From Arthrobacter_J sp038199985 (lineage in GTDB: Bacteria > Actinomycetota > Actinomycetes > Actinomycetales > Micrococcaceae), in the NCBI GenBank assembly GCA_038199985.1, contig JBBPYK010000050.1, positions 88,093 through 152,092 of the forward strand: DNA of 64,000 nucleotides. Direction: 5' to 3'. This document shows, one piece after another, positions 50,383-59,744 of the stretch. The translations under genes and the position numbers were made by a program. The notes beneath the pieces were generated by a model. The model had not been told where the DNA came from. It saw only the letters and a program-made list of their open reading frames with translations, and did not search any database. The first letter of the stretch is position 1. Each line of letters opens with the position of its first letter.

Positions 50383-51918
50383 ATGGTCAAGATTCATCCA
50401 GTCCGCGTTTATCGAAGTGACGAAAGCCTGGCTCACGCGGACCAACTCGCTTACAAAATCGCCAAAGTCGCAGTCGACCCAGTCGAGGTCACCGCCGAGG
50501 TGACCGACATGGTGATCAACCGCATCATCGACAACGCCTCCGTGGCCGTTGCTTCCCTGAATCGCGCACCAATCATCGCGGCTCGATCACAGGCGCTCAG
50601 CCACCCCGTTTCACGGTCAGGCAACGGGGGAACCGTTTTTGGTATCGAAGACAAGTCATCTCCCGAGTGGGCGGCTTGGGCGAACGGTGTAGCGGTCCGA
50701 GAACTTGACTACCACGACACGTTCCTGGCAGCCGAGTACTCGCACCCAGGCGACAACATTCCGCCCATCCTCGCCGTCGCACAGCACACCGGTTCCAACG
50801 GAAATGACCTAATTCGTGGGATCGCCACCGGCTATGAAATTCAAGTGGACCTGGTAAAGGCTATTTGCCTCCATGAGCACAAGATCGACCATGTGGCGCA
50901 TCTGGGCCCCTCCGCAGCTGCGGGCATCGGGACCCTACTGGGCCTGGACGTCGAAACCATCTTCCAGGCCGTTGGCCAGGCGTTGCATACGACGACGGCA
51001 ACCCGCCAGTCCCGCAAGGGCGAGATCTCCACGTGGAAAGCACACGCACCCGCCTTCGCCGGCAAAATGGCGGTCGAGGCCGTGGACCGCGCCATGCGCG
51101 GCCAAACCTCACCAGTGCCCATCTACGAAGGTGAAGACGGCTTCATCGCCTGGATGCTAGATGGCAAGGACGCACATTATGAGGTGCCACTGCCAGAGGA
51201 AGGCGAGGCAAAGCGCGCCATCCTCGATACTTACACCAAGGAACACTCGGCCGAGTATCAGGCGCAGGCGTGGATCGACCTGGCCCGGAAGCTGCACGGC
51301 GAACACCCCGAGGCAACAGATCCCGCAAACGTGAAGAGCGTCCTGATCAAGACGTCGCACCACACGCACTACGTCATCGGAACCGGCGCCAACGATCCGC
51401 AGAAATACGACCCCACCGCATCACGGGAAACCCTGGACCACTCCATCCCGTATATCTTCACTGTCGCGCTGCAGGACGGCTCCTGGCACCACGTAGCCTC
51501 CTACTCACCCGAGCGCGCAGGACGCCCCGATACAGTGGAGCTCTGGCACAAGGTCACCACTGAAGAAGATCAAGAATGGACCCGCCGTTATCACTCCATG
51601 GACATCAGTGAAAAGGCCTTCGGCGGCACCGTAGAAATCACTCTCAACGATGGAACCGTCATCACCGACAGCATCGCGGTAGCTGACGCCCACCCGTTGG
51701 GTGCTAGGCCGTTTGCACGGGAGCAGTACATCAACAAGTTGCGCACACTGGCAGCCGGAGAGAACGGTGAGCGCATTGTGAACGAAGAGGAGATCGAACG
51801 CTTCCTCACCGCAGTGCAACGACTGCCTGAATTGGCTGCCGGAGAGCTGGACCAGCTCAACATTCTGTCCCGGCCTGGCTTCATCTCCGCCGACAACGCG
51901 CCTAAGGGCCTCTTCTAG
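50383..51918 (+). CDS. prpD: 2-methylcitrate dehydratase
   Basis: 511-aa MmgE/PrpD-fold enzyme dehydrating 2-methylcitrate to methylaconitate. It begins with YKIAKVAVDPVEVTAEVTDMVINRIIDNASVA and has VRELDYHDTFLAAEYSHPGDN, HKIDHVAHLGPSAAAGIGTLLGLD, and a C-terminal DGTVITDSIAVADAHPLGARPF. Length is usual for actinobacterial PrpD. AGGAAC precedes the ATG. With prpB and prpC it forms a complete cofactor-free core. No acnM or prpE is in the window. Confidence 0.94.
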   Translation: MVKIHPVRVYRSDESLAHADQLAYKIAKVAVDPVEVTAEVTDMVINRIIDNASVAVASLNRAPIIAARSQALSHPVSRSGNGGTVFGIEDKSSPEWAAWANGVAVRELDYHDTFLAAEYSHPGDNIPPILAVAQHTGSNGNDLIRGIATGYEIQVDLVKAICLHEHKIDHVAHLGPSAAAGIGTLLGLDVETIFQAVGQALHTTTATRQSRKGEISTWKAHAPAFAGKMAVEAVDRAMRGQTSPVPIYEGEDGFIAWMLDGKDAHYEVPLPEEGEAKRAILDTYTKEHSAEYQAQAWIDLARKLHGEHPEATDPANVKSVLIKTSHHTHYVIGTGANDPQKYDPTASRETLDHSIPYIFTVALQDGSWHHVASYSPERAGRPDTVELWHKVTTEEDQEWTRRYHSMDISEKAFGGTVEITLNDGTVITDSIAVADAHPLGARPFAREQYINKLRTLAAGENGERIVNEEEIERFLTAVQRLPELAAGELDQLNILSRPGFISADNAPKGLF

Positions 51919-51929
51919 GAAGGAACACC

Positions 51930-52835
51930 ATGCTTTACGCTAAATCTACTCCTGAGCAAAAGCGCATCCGTTTCCGTGACGGTCTCGCGTCCGGAAAAAT
52001 TCAGCAGTTTCCTGGTGCATTCAACCCACTCTCGGCCCGACTCATCGAAGACAAGGGGTTCGATGGCGTCTACATCTCCGGTGCCGTACTGGCCAACGAT
52101 CTCGGACTCCCCGACATTGGCCTGACGACGTTGACCGAGGTAGCTACTCGAGCGGCGCAGATTTCCCGCATGACCGATCTCCCGGCGATCGTTGACGCCG
52201 ACACTGGATTTGGTGAGCCGATGAACGTGGCGAGAACCATCCAAGAACTGGAAAACGCGGGTCTGGCCGGCTGCCACATCGAGGACCAATTCAATCCCAA
52301 ACGGTGTGGGCACCTCGACGGAAAAAATATCGTGGACCTTGAAACCGCCACCAAACGAATTCGGGCTGCGGCAGATGCGCGTCGGGATCCGAACTTCCTG
52401 ATCATGGCGCGTACAGATATTCGCGGAACTGAAGGACTTCAGGCCGCCCAAGACCGTGCCCGCGCACTGGTCGATGCCGGTGCCGACGCGATCTTCCCTG
52501 AAGCGATGAAGGATCTCAGCGAGTTTCAGGCCATCCGTGAGGCCGTTGACGTGCCTATATTGGCCAACATGACCGAGTTCGGTAAGAGTGATCTCTTCAC
52601 TATTGAGCAGCTGAGTTCTGTAGGCGTCAGCATAGTGATCTACCCCGTAACGCTTCTTCGTAGTGCAATGGGAGCGGCGGAGCGTACGCTGGATACCATC
52701 AAGGCCGATGGCTCACAGCAGGGTGCCGTCGAATCCATGCAGACCCGCGCACGTTTATACGAGCTCGTGGACTACGAGGCCTACAACCACTTCGATACTT
52801 CCGTGTTCAATTTCCAAGTGCCCGGCACACGCTAA
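51930..52835 (+). CDS. prpB: 2-methylisocitrate lyase
   Basis: 301-aa member of the isocitrate lyase/PEP mutase family splitting 2-methylisocitrate to pyruvate and succinate. It contains LPAIVDADTGFGEP, the catalytic Cys in NPKRCGHLDGK, MARTDIRGTEGL and FPEAMKDLSEF, and ends with the helical tail usual for PrpB. AGGAAGGAAC lies before the ATG, eleven bases past prpD. Confidence 0.95.
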   Translation: MLYAKSTPEQKRIRFRDGLASGKIQQFPGAFNPLSARLIEDKGFDGVYISGAVLANDLGLPDIGLTTLTEVATRAAQISRMTDLPAIVDADTGFGEPMNVARTIQELENAGLAGCHIEDQFNPKRCGHLDGKNIVDLETATKRIRAAADARRDPNFLIMARTDIRGTEGLQAAQDRARALVDAGADAIFPEAMKDLSEFQAIREAVDVPILANMTEFGKSDLFTIEQLSSVGVSIVIYPVTLLRSAMGAAERTLDTIKADGSQQGAVESMQTRARLYELVDYEAYNHFDTSVFNFQVPGTR

Positions 52836-52849
52836 AAGGAGTCCCACCC

Positions 52850-53989
52850 ATGACCGAACCAACAATTTACAAGGGCCTCGCCGGCGTCACGGCGGATGTC
52901 ACCGCCATTTCGAAGGTCAATTCTGATACCAATTCGCTGCTGTACCGCGGATACCCCGTTCAGGAACTCGCTGCAAAATGCAGCTTTGAACAGGTGGCCT
53001 ACTTGCTGTGGAACAGCGAACTGCCCAACGATTCCGAGCTGAAAGCTTTCGTTGATTTCGAACGCTCCCACCGGAAACTGGATGAGAACGTCAAGGCCGC
53101 AATTGACCTTCTCTCCACTACGTGTCACCCCATGGACGTTGCGCGGACCGCCGTCTCTGTCCTGGGTGCCAACCACGCCAAAGCACAAGATTCCTCCCCA
53201 GAGGCGAACCTGGAAAAGGCGATGTCGCTACTGGCAACCTTCCCGTCCGTCGTCGCCTATGACCAAAGGCGACGGCGCGGTGAGGAACTCATCGAACCAC
53301 GAGAAGATCTCGATTACTCCGCGAACTTCCTGTGGATGACTTTTGGCGAAGAGGCAGCACCCGAGGTCGTAGAAGCGTTCAACGTCTCCATGATTCTCTA
53401 CGCAGAGCATTCATTCAACGCCTCGACGTTCACTGCCCGGGTAATCACCTCTACCCTTGCTGATCTGCATTCAGCAGTAACCGGCGCCATCGGCGCCCTC
53501 AAGGGTCCGCTACACGGTGGTGCCAACGAGGCAGTGATGCACACGTTTGAGGAGATTGGGATCCGGAAGGATGAATCCCTCGACGACGCAGCCGCACGAT
53601 CAAAAGCCTGGATGGTCGATGCCCTCGCGCAGAAGAAAAAGGTCATGGGCTTCGGACACCGCGTGTACAAAAATGGTGACTCACGGGTCCCCACCATGAA
53701 GAGCGCTCTGGATGCCATGATCGAACACTATGACCGTCCGGAAATGCTCGGCCTGTACAACGGACTCGAAGCCGCCATGGAAGAGGCCAAGCAAATCAAG
53801 CCAAATCTCGACTACCCAGCAGGACCCACGTATAACCTGATGGGCTTTGACACGGAGATGTTCACGCCGCTCTTCATCGCCGCGCGCATCACCGGCTGGA
53901 CCGCGCACATCATGGAACAAGTGGCGGACAATGCTCTGATCCGTCCGCTCAGCGAATACAACGGACCCGAGCAGCGTCAAGTGCCCTGA
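52850..53989 (+). CDS. prpC: 2-methylcitrate synthase
   Basis: 379-aa citrate synthase-fold enzyme condensing propionyl-CoA with oxaloacetate. Catalytic His residues lie in the HGGANEAVM and GFGHRVYKNGDSRVP motifs, and the Asp lies in the NLMGFDTEMFTPLF region. The start LAGVTADVTAISKV is of the PrpC type rather than GltA. AAAAGGAG precedes the ATG. Last gene of the operon, followed by a strong hairpin. Confidence 0.95.
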   Translation: MTEPTIYKGLAGVTADVTAISKVNSDTNSLLYRGYPVQELAAKCSFEQVAYLLWNSELPNDSELKAFVDFERSHRKLDENVKAAIDLLSTTCHPMDVARTAVSVLGANHAKAQDSSPEANLEKAMSLLATFPSVVAYDQRRRRGEELIEPREDLDYSANFLWMTFGEEAAPEVVEAFNVSMILYAEHSFNASTFTARVITSTLADLHSAVTGAIGALKGPLHGGANEAVMHTFEEIGIRKDESLDDAAARSKAWMVDALAQKKKVMGFGHRVYKNGDSRVPTMKSALDAMIEHYDRPEMLGLYNGLEAAMEEAKQIKPNLDYPAGPTYNLMGFDTEMFTPLFIAARITGWTAHIMEQVADNALIRPLSEYNGPEQRQVP

Positions 53990-54007
53990 ATCCAGATCTA
54001 CTGAATG

Positions 54008-54050
54008 AGTTGTGGTCATCACCCGTTGAGCACGGATGATGACCACAACT
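54008..54050. terminator. Strong bidirectional terminator after prpC
   Basis: AGTTGTGGTCATCA (54008-54021) and TGATGACCACAACT (54037-54050) are perfect 14-base complements. CCGT/ACGG can pair in the loop, and GTTTCTCC follows. It separates the convergent prpC and NUDIX genes. Confidence 0.85.
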
Positions 54051-54063
54051 GTTTCTCCAGACG

Positions 54064-54576
54064 TTAGTCCACATTGCCGAAGACAGCAGAGGCGAGCGTG
54101 ACGTTGTCCTGATTCAGCGTTAAAATGACGGCAAACGGCTCACCCAGGATCACGTTCGGTAGCCAATGCGCCGCGTCATCCCACATACGCCCGAAAGGCA
54201 GCCCGTTGACGTCATGCCACTCCGGCGCCAGCTCTTGGCTTTCGTGTGGTTCCAGCGACGTTCGGGCAGCGGAGAGCGGAGCCGTGAAGATAGCTGAACA
54301 CATATCCGACGCTGGTCTGGCAGGGAAGACAAAATCAATAGTTCCGAGACGGGTCATCGCAGCAGCTGAGATCTCCAGTCCCGTCTCTTCCAGCAGTTCC
54401 CGCGACGCAGCTACCTCATCCGATTCACCTGGTTCCACCTTGCCTCCGGGCGCCACCACTTTTCCTACCCCAAAGCCTGACTTCTTCAGTCCCAACAGCA
54501 CCTGTTGTGCACCCGTCACTGGATGATGGCGAAAGACGAAACATAGAACGACGGCGCGGGCAGACATGAGCGTCAT
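54064..54576 (-). CDS. NUDIX hydrolase, MTH1/MutT-like
   Basis: 170-aa NUDIX protein. The box is VAPGGKVEPGESDEVAASRELLEETGLEI (about residues 41-69), with the full catalytic REXXEE pattern. The GFGVGKVVAPGGKVE approach and the C-terminal EWHDVNGLPFGRMWDDAAHWL resemble MTH1-like sanitisers of oxidised purine nucleotides. The ATG at 54576 has AAGGA eight bases before it. Another ATG three codons later is possible. It is the last gene of the xerD-side minus-strand run; the substrate is not proven. Confidence 0.88.
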   Translation of the reverse strand: MTLMSARAVVLCFVFRHHPVTGAQQVLLGLKKSGFGVGKVVAPGGKVEPGESDEVAASRELLEETGLEISAAAMTRLGTIDFVFPARPASDMCSAIFTAPLSAARTSLEPHESQELAPEWHDVNGLPFGRMWDDAAHWLPNVILGEPFAVILTLNQDNVTLASAVFGNVD

Positions 54577-54616
54577 TCTAGCTGTCCTTGATCTCGTAGC
54601 GGCTGCACCGTACTGG

Positions 54617-55573
54617 CTAGCCGAGCGCCCGCGGATGCGCAGCGGCATAAATTTCGCGAAGTGTCTCGGCGGTCACCAGCGTATAAACCTGCGTCGTGGT
54701 GACAGATGCATGGCCGAGCAACTCCTGCACCACCCTGACATCTGCCCCACCTTCCAGGAGGTGAGTGGCAAAAGAATGCCTCATGGTGTGCGGCGAAACG
54801 TCCTTGGTGATGCCGGCCCGCTCTGTGGCCGCCTTGAGAACGCTCCAAGCACTCTGTCTGCTGAGACGTCCGCCTCGCTGATTCAAAAACAGGGCAGGGG
54901 TGCCTTGCCCTTTTGCGGACAGTGCGGGTCTGGAACGCACTAGATAGGCCTCGATGGCCCTGGCCGCGTAGGAGCCCAGGGGAACCAGACGTTCCTTTGA
55001 CCCCTTGCCAAATAACCGCACGACGCCGGGCCCCTCCAGATTCGGGTCGAGTGAGATGTCATCGACGTCCAGCCCTACGGCTTCGCTGATCCGTGCGCCC
55101 GTGGAATACAAAAACTCGAGTAAAGCGCTATCCCGGGCACTGGACGGCGAATCCGTATCCGCCGCTTCAAGAATCGCAGTGACCTCCGCAACGGAAATGG
55201 CCTTGGGAAGCCGTTGTCCAAGTGACGGCGGATGAACCTCCACCGCGGGATCACTTTCGCTCAGCCCTTCCAGAGCCCAGAATCGGTGCAGTCCGCGAAC
55301 TGCAACGACGGTCCGAGCTGCGGAGCGCGCGCTGAGCGGCGAACCGCCGTCGGATCCATCAACCACCGCCTGCGCGAAAGCGCTGACATCTCGTCGGGTG
55401 ATGTTGCGAACGGACGCAATGTCCCGTTCCGCAAGGAACCGACCGTAGCGTTCCAAGTCGCGCCGATATGCTGCCACCGTATTGAGTGCCAGCCCACGTT
55501 CAACGGCAGTGTGTTGCAAATAGTCATGCACGGCACGCGCGATCTCACCCGCTTCGTGCTCTGCGACGGTCAC
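54617..55573 (-). CDS. xerD: Site-specific tyrosine recombinase XerD
   Basis: 318-aa recombinase resolving chromosome dimers at dif with XerC and FtsK. The N-terminal SAM-like domain includes LQHTAVERGLALNTVAAYRRDLERY. The catalytic residues are visible as Arg in GARISEAV, Lys in GKGSKERLVP, HTMRHSFATHLLEGG (His and Arg), GHASVTTTQVYT (His and the nucleophilic Tyr). The GTG start overlaps the preceding NUDIX stop (GTGA). Rv1701 occupies the same place, so this is the housekeeping XerD and not a phage integrase. Confidence 0.95.
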   Translation of the reverse strand: MTVAEHEAGEIARAVHDYLQHTAVERGLALNTVAAYRRDLERYGRFLAERDIASVRNITRRDVSAFAQAVVDGSDGGSPLSARSAARTVVAVRGLHRFWALEGLSESDPAVEVHPPSLGQRLPKAISVAEVTAILEAADTDSPSSARDSALLEFLYSTGARISEAVGLDVDDISLDPNLEGPGVVRLFGKGSKERLVPLGSYAARAIEAYLVRSRPALSAKGQGTPALFLNQRGGRLSRQSAWSVLKAATERAGITKDVSPHTMRHSFATHLLEGGADVRVVQELLGHASVTTTQVYTLVTAETLREIYAAAHPRALG

Positions 55574-56214
55574 CGGGAACGGTGTTCAGGCCACACGGCT
55601 TCTGCCCCGCGAAGGTCCACGAAGTCAGTACCGGAGGCTGCAGCTGCGGCCAAAATACCAGCTGCGGCCGAGGCATTGTGGATTCGACCTGCCAAGACAG
55701 CAGCCACGGCGTCGGCAAGAGGAACCCACGAGACCTCGATCTCGGATTCCTCCCCGGTGCGGGTGTGTCGTTCCGCTACGGGCACCTCAGCGATGTCTCT
55801 CGCAAGATAAATGCGGATAGCTTCGTTGGAAGACCCCGGCGAAGTGAACATGTCGGTGAGGACGTTCCAACGTTCTGCCGTGAGATCGGTTTCCTCTGCC
55901 AGTTCGCGAGCGGCGGCGCTCCGGTAATCTTCTCCATCCACGTCCAGAAGTCCGGCGGGAATCTCCCATAGATTCATGCGAACGGGATGCCGGTACTGGC
56001 GGATCATCAGAATTTCAGCTGCGTCATTCAGAGCGACAACGGCAACAGCACCAGGGTGCCTAATGTACTCTCGCGTTAGCGGATCCTGCCCGGCGTCAAG
56101 CAGAAAGGCGTCGCTGACGACGTTCCAGATGTGGCCTTCGAAGGATACCGACGAATCAACTATGTGCCGCTGACTTACCTCATCACAGACGACGAGCGGC
56201 TGGTCAGGGTCCAC
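55570..56214 (-). CDS. NUDIX hydrolase, ADP-ribose pyrophosphatase type
   Basis: 214-aa NUDIX protein. Residues VVALNDAAEILMIRQYRHPVRMNLWEIPAGLLD lead to the NUDIX box GEDYRSAAARELAEETDLTA. The WEIPAGLLD start and a following Pro-rich PGSSNEAIRIYLARD are typical of ADP-ribose pyrophosphatases (Rv1700-like). The GTG at 56214 lies just past the pyrG stop. A TTG nine codons earlier is the alternative. It lies between pyrG and xerD as in other Actinobacteria. Confidence 0.93.
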   Translation of the reverse strand: MDPDQPLVVCDEVSQRHIVDSSVSFEGHIWNVVSDAFLLDAGQDPLTREYIRHPGAVAVVALNDAAEILMIRQYRHPVRMNLWEIPAGLLDVDGEDYRSAAARELAEETDLTAERWNVLTDMFTSPGSSNEAIRIYLARDIAEVPVAERHTRTGEESEIEVSWVPLADAVAAVLAGRIHNASAAAGILAAAAASGTDFVDLRGAEAVWPEHRSR

Positions 56215-56215
56215 C

Positions 56216-57919
56216 TCAGCCCCGTGCGGACTGAAAGTCAAGAGCAGCCTTGATCAAGCCCGCGAAGAGCGGATGCGGACGGGTGGGCCGAGAACTCAAT
56301 TCCGGATGGGCCTGAGTGGCCACGTAATACGGGTGGACCTCAGCGGGCAGTTCGGCGAACTCCACCAGCTTGCCATCCGTCGTCGTTCCGGAGAACACAA
56401 GACCAGCATCAGCAATCTGCTGACGGAACTGGTTATTGACCTCGTAGCGATGACGATGCCGTTCACTGACCTTGGTCCGTCCATACGTTTCTGCGACTAC
56501 CGAACCTGCCTGAAGGGCTGCTTCCCACAGGCCAAGACGCATGGTCCCGCCCATATCGCCCTCACCGGCGACAATCTCTAACTGCTCCTCCATGGTCGCG
56601 ATGACGGGGAACTTGGTATCTGGATCAAATTCTGTAGATGACGCACCTTCGAGGCCCACCACAGTGCGGGCAAACTCGATGACCATACACTGCAGTCCGA
56701 GGCAGAGCCCTAGAACCGGAAGCTTGTGTTCTCGAGCATAGGTCAGCGCTCCGAGCTTGCCCTCAAGCCCGCGGATGCCGAATCCGCCCGGTACGCAGAT
56801 CGCGTCGACGTTGCCGAGGGCCTGTAAAGCACCTAACTCGGTGTCGCAATCATCGGAGGGAACCCAACGAATATTGACTTTGGTGTTGTTTGCGAAACCA
56901 CCGGCGCGCAGCGCCTCGGTCACGGACAAGTATGCATCCGGAAGATCTATGTACTTGCCAACCAGAGCGACCTCAACGTGATGCTGGGGGTTGTGGACCG
57001 CGTCCAGCAGTTTGTTCCACTTAGTCCAGCTAACGTCCTTGAATTTCAGGTCCAGGGCCTGGACGATGTAGGCATCTAATCCCTGGTCGTGGAGCGTCAC
57101 CGGGATGTCATAGATGCTCGGCGCATCCGGACAGCCAATGACGGCGTCTCGATCCACGTCACACATGCGGCCGATCTTGTCACGCATGGCGGATGGGACT
57201 TCGCGATCGGACCGTAGCACTATTGCATCTGGCTGGATCCCGATGGAACGCAGCGCAGCGACGGAATGTTGGGTTGGCTTAGTTTTGAGTTCATGCGATG
57301 GCCCGATGTAGGGAACTAGCGAAACGTGGAGGAAAAATACGTTGTTCCGTCCAACATCCTGGCGCACCTGTCGAGCTGACTCCAGAAACGGCTGCGACTC
57401 GATGTCACCCACCGTGCCACCGATCTCAGTGATAATGACGTCCGGTGCTTTGGGGCCTTCTGCGGGAAGCCTCATCCGGCGCTTGATCTCGTCCGTGATG
57501 TGCGGGATAACCTGAACGGTGTCTCCCAGGTACTCACCGCGACGCTCTTTGGCGATCACCGTGGAGTACACCTGGCCCGTTGTCACGTTTGCCGAACCGT
57601 CGAGATTCTCATCCAGAAAACGCTCGTAGTGCCCGATGTCCAGGTCGGTTTCTGCGCCGTCGTCCGTGACAAAGACTTCACCGTGCTGGAATGGATTCAT
57701 CGTGCCTGGATCCACGTTGAGATAAGGATCTAGTTTCTGCATTGTGACAGTCAGGCCGCGTGCTCTTAGAAGATGACCAAGGCTGGAAGCCGTCAGGCCT
57801 TTACCGAGTGAGGAGGCAACACCGCCCGTCACAAAAATGTGTTTGGTCGTCCGCGACGAACCTGGGCGGGAAATTTCACTGGGATTTGTTTGCTGCACCA
57901 CGGAATTTGAGCCTAGCAC
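56216..57919 (-). CDS. pyrG: CTP synthase
   Basis: 567-aa amidotransferase making CTP from UTP with glutamine and ATP. The synthetase domain begins KHIFVTGGVASSLGKGLTASSLG and has KLDPYLNVDPGTMNPFQHGEVFVTDDGAETDLD. The class I glutaminase domain has the catalytic Cys in LGLCLGLQC and the His-Glu near the end (THPEL-like QAHPELSS). The GTG at 57919 has AAGGA seven bases before it; a longer frame reaches 57991. Only about 85 bases separate it from recN. Confidence 0.96.
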   Translation of the reverse strand: MLGSNSVVQQTNPSEISRPGSSRTTKHIFVTGGVASSLGKGLTASSLGHLLRARGLTVTMQKLDPYLNVDPGTMNPFQHGEVFVTDDGAETDLDIGHYERFLDENLDGSANVTTGQVYSTVIAKERRGEYLGDTVQVIPHITDEIKRRMRLPAEGPKAPDVIITEIGGTVGDIESQPFLESARQVRQDVGRNNVFFLHVSLVPYIGPSHELKTKPTQHSVAALRSIGIQPDAIVLRSDREVPSAMRDKIGRMCDVDRDAVIGCPDAPSIYDIPVTLHDQGLDAYIVQALDLKFKDVSWTKWNKLLDAVHNPQHHVEVALVGKYIDLPDAYLSVTEALRAGGFANNTKVNIRWVPSDDCDTELGALQALGNVDAICVPGGFGIRGLEGKLGALTYAREHKLPVLGLCLGLQCMVIEFARTVVGLEGASSTEFDPDTKFPVIATMEEQLEIVAGEGDMGGTMRLGLWEAALQAGSVVAETYGRTKVSERHRHRYEVNNQFRQQIADAGLVFSGTTTDGKLVEFAELPAEVHPYYVATQAHPELSSRPTRPHPLFAGLIKAALDFQSARG

Positions 57920-58004
57920 CTTTCTATCCTTACTGGATTGCACCTTCGTTTTATTCCAAGCGCTGAGACCACAAAGTGCCCAACGCCACACTCGATCAGA
58001 CTCA

Positions 58005-59744
58005 TCAACGTCCCACCGTCATCGCACTGGCGAAACCTGCTGCGTCCTCCAGCAGTTCTTCAGCGTGTGCCCTCGCCGTAGCGGAATCTTCTTGGCCAGC
58101 GAGCATGCGCGCTAGCTCCTTGACCCGCTCGGCCCTGTCTAGGGTCACGACGTCGCTGGCCGTGACTCCGTCCGAGCCCCCGCCGGAAGTTTTGATCACC
58201 CGCACATGCCGGTCGGCAAATGCCGCAACCTGGGGTAGGTGCGTTACCACGATGACCTGAACGTGCTGGGCAAGCATGGCCAGACGGCGACCTATCTCCA
58301 CCGCCGCTTTACCTCCAACCCCTGCATCCACCTCGTCGAAAACAAAAGTGGGGACTGGGTCCACTTCAGCGAGGACGACTTCAATGGCAAGCATGACACG
58401 AGACAGCTCACCGCCGGACGCGCCTTTACCCAATGGACGAGGCGCGGTCCCCGCATGAGGTGCAAGCGCAAATGTGACATCATCCTGCCCATAAGCTGTC
58501 AGCTCCGCAGAGGAAGAGACTTGCACGTGCAGCGAAGCATCTGGCATAGCCAGAGCAGACAGCTCGGCCGAGATGCGTGCCTCCAGTTCTTGCGCAGCAT
58601 CGGTCCGGATCGCAGTGGCCTCAGATGCTCGTTGAATCAACGTCGCATGGACAGTAGCAAGTTCGTGCTCAAGTTCCTCGATACGAGATCCGTCTTCCGT
58701 TAGTTCCTCAAGCCGGCTACGCGCTGTCGCAGCCCACTGAAGAACTTCGTCGATACTTGGGGCGTATTTTCGAATCAAGATGGACAATTCCGAACGGCGA
58801 GTATCCACTTCCGCCAGCCGGCCAGGGCCATCAGCATCCAGGGAAGCTGTGTAACTAGCCAGCTCCGCAGCTATATCGGTCAAGATGATACTGGCTTCCG
58901 ACAGTCTGCGAGTTGCCTCGCCCAGTGTCGGGTCGTGCTCGGACACCAGCTCCAGATGTCGGCGGGCTTCTTCCACCAACGAAGTTGCGTCAGAGGCATC
59001 GGGAAACTCCCCTGCTACGAGTTTTTGGTGCGCATTTTCAGCGGCCTCGCGCAGTTCCTCCGTGTTTCCCAGACGCATCGCCACAGCTTTGAGCGCGTCA
59101 TCCTCCCCGGGCTGTGGGTCCACACCATCGATTTCCTCCAGTGCATGCCTCAGCGATTCAGCCTCGCGGAGCCGCTCACGTGAGTCACGCTTGAGCGCTT
59201 CCAACTCGGCGGCGGCCTCTTTCCAACGACGAAAATCTTCTGCATAGTCGCGAAGAACTTCCCGGAGCTTGCTCCCTGCAAACTTATCCAGAGCCTCCCG
59301 CTGAGCGAACGCACTTCTGAGCCTCAGCTGATCCGATTGACCGTGCACCGCGACGAGTGAACTTCCAATCTCGCCGAGAACGCCTACCGGCGCTGTGCGG
59401 CCCCCCACATGAGCACGACTGCGGCCGTCCGCGTTCACGGTTCGTACCAGTGTCAGGTCAGCGACGCCGTCGGTTTCGTTCTCGAGCTCGGCACCGGCTT
59501 CCATGACTCTTTGGGCAACGCTCCCCCGCGCGGGGATCCGAACGATCGACTCCGCAACCGCTGCCTTAGCGCCCGTCCGTACTGAGCCTGCATCTGACCG
59601 TGACCCCAGCAGCAAGCCTAGGGCCGTTACCACCATTGTTTTACCGGCTCCGGTTTCTCCGGTCACCACGTTGAACCCGGGATCAAGCTGCAGGGAAGCC
59701 TGAGTGATAACGCCGAGGTCGCGGATCCTGATTTCGTCGATCAC
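58005..59744 (-). CDS. recN: DNA repair protein RecN
   Basis: 579-aa SMC-like repair ATPase. It has Walker A VVTGETGAGKTMVVTALG at the N-terminus and long coiled-coil arms in the centre (ELEALKRDSRERLREAESLR and similar). The C-terminal ABC signature GASGGELSRVMLAIE is followed by Walker B FVFDEVDAGVGGKAA. The GTG start overlaps the nadK stop. The nadK-recN pairing is conserved. Confidence 0.96.
   Translation of the reverse strand: MIDEIRIRDLGVITQASLQLDPGFNVVTGETGAGKTMVVTALGLLLGSRSDAGSVRTGAKAAVAESIVRIPARGSVAQRVMEAGAELENETDGVADLTLVRTVNADGRSRAHVGGRTAPVGVLGEIGSSLVAVHGQSDQLRLRSAFAQREALDKFAGSKLREVLRDYAEDFRRWKEAAAELEALKRDSRERLREAESLRHALEEIDGVDPQPGEDDALKAVAMRLGNTEELREAAENAHQKLVAGEFPDASDATSLVEEARRHLELVSEHDPTLGEATRRLSEASIILTDIAAELASYTASLDADGPGRLAEVDTRRSELSILIRKYAPSIDEVLQWAATARSRLEELTEDGSRIEELEHELATVHATLIQRASEATAIRTDAAQELEARISAELSALAMPDASLHVQVSSSAELTAYGQDDVTFALAPHAGTAPRPLGKGASGGELSRVMLAIEVVLAEVDPVPTFVFDEVDAGVGGKAAVEIGRRLAMLAQHVQVIVVTHLPQVAAFADRHVRVIKTSGGGSDGVTASDVVTLDRAERVKELARMLAGQEDSATARAHAEELLEDAAGFASAMTVGR

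Noticed and set aside
54617..55573. Tyrosine recombinase as a mark of an integrated element
   Set aside because: Sequence and neighbours (pyrG, NUDIX) match housekeeping XerD; there are no phage genes or flanking att repeats.
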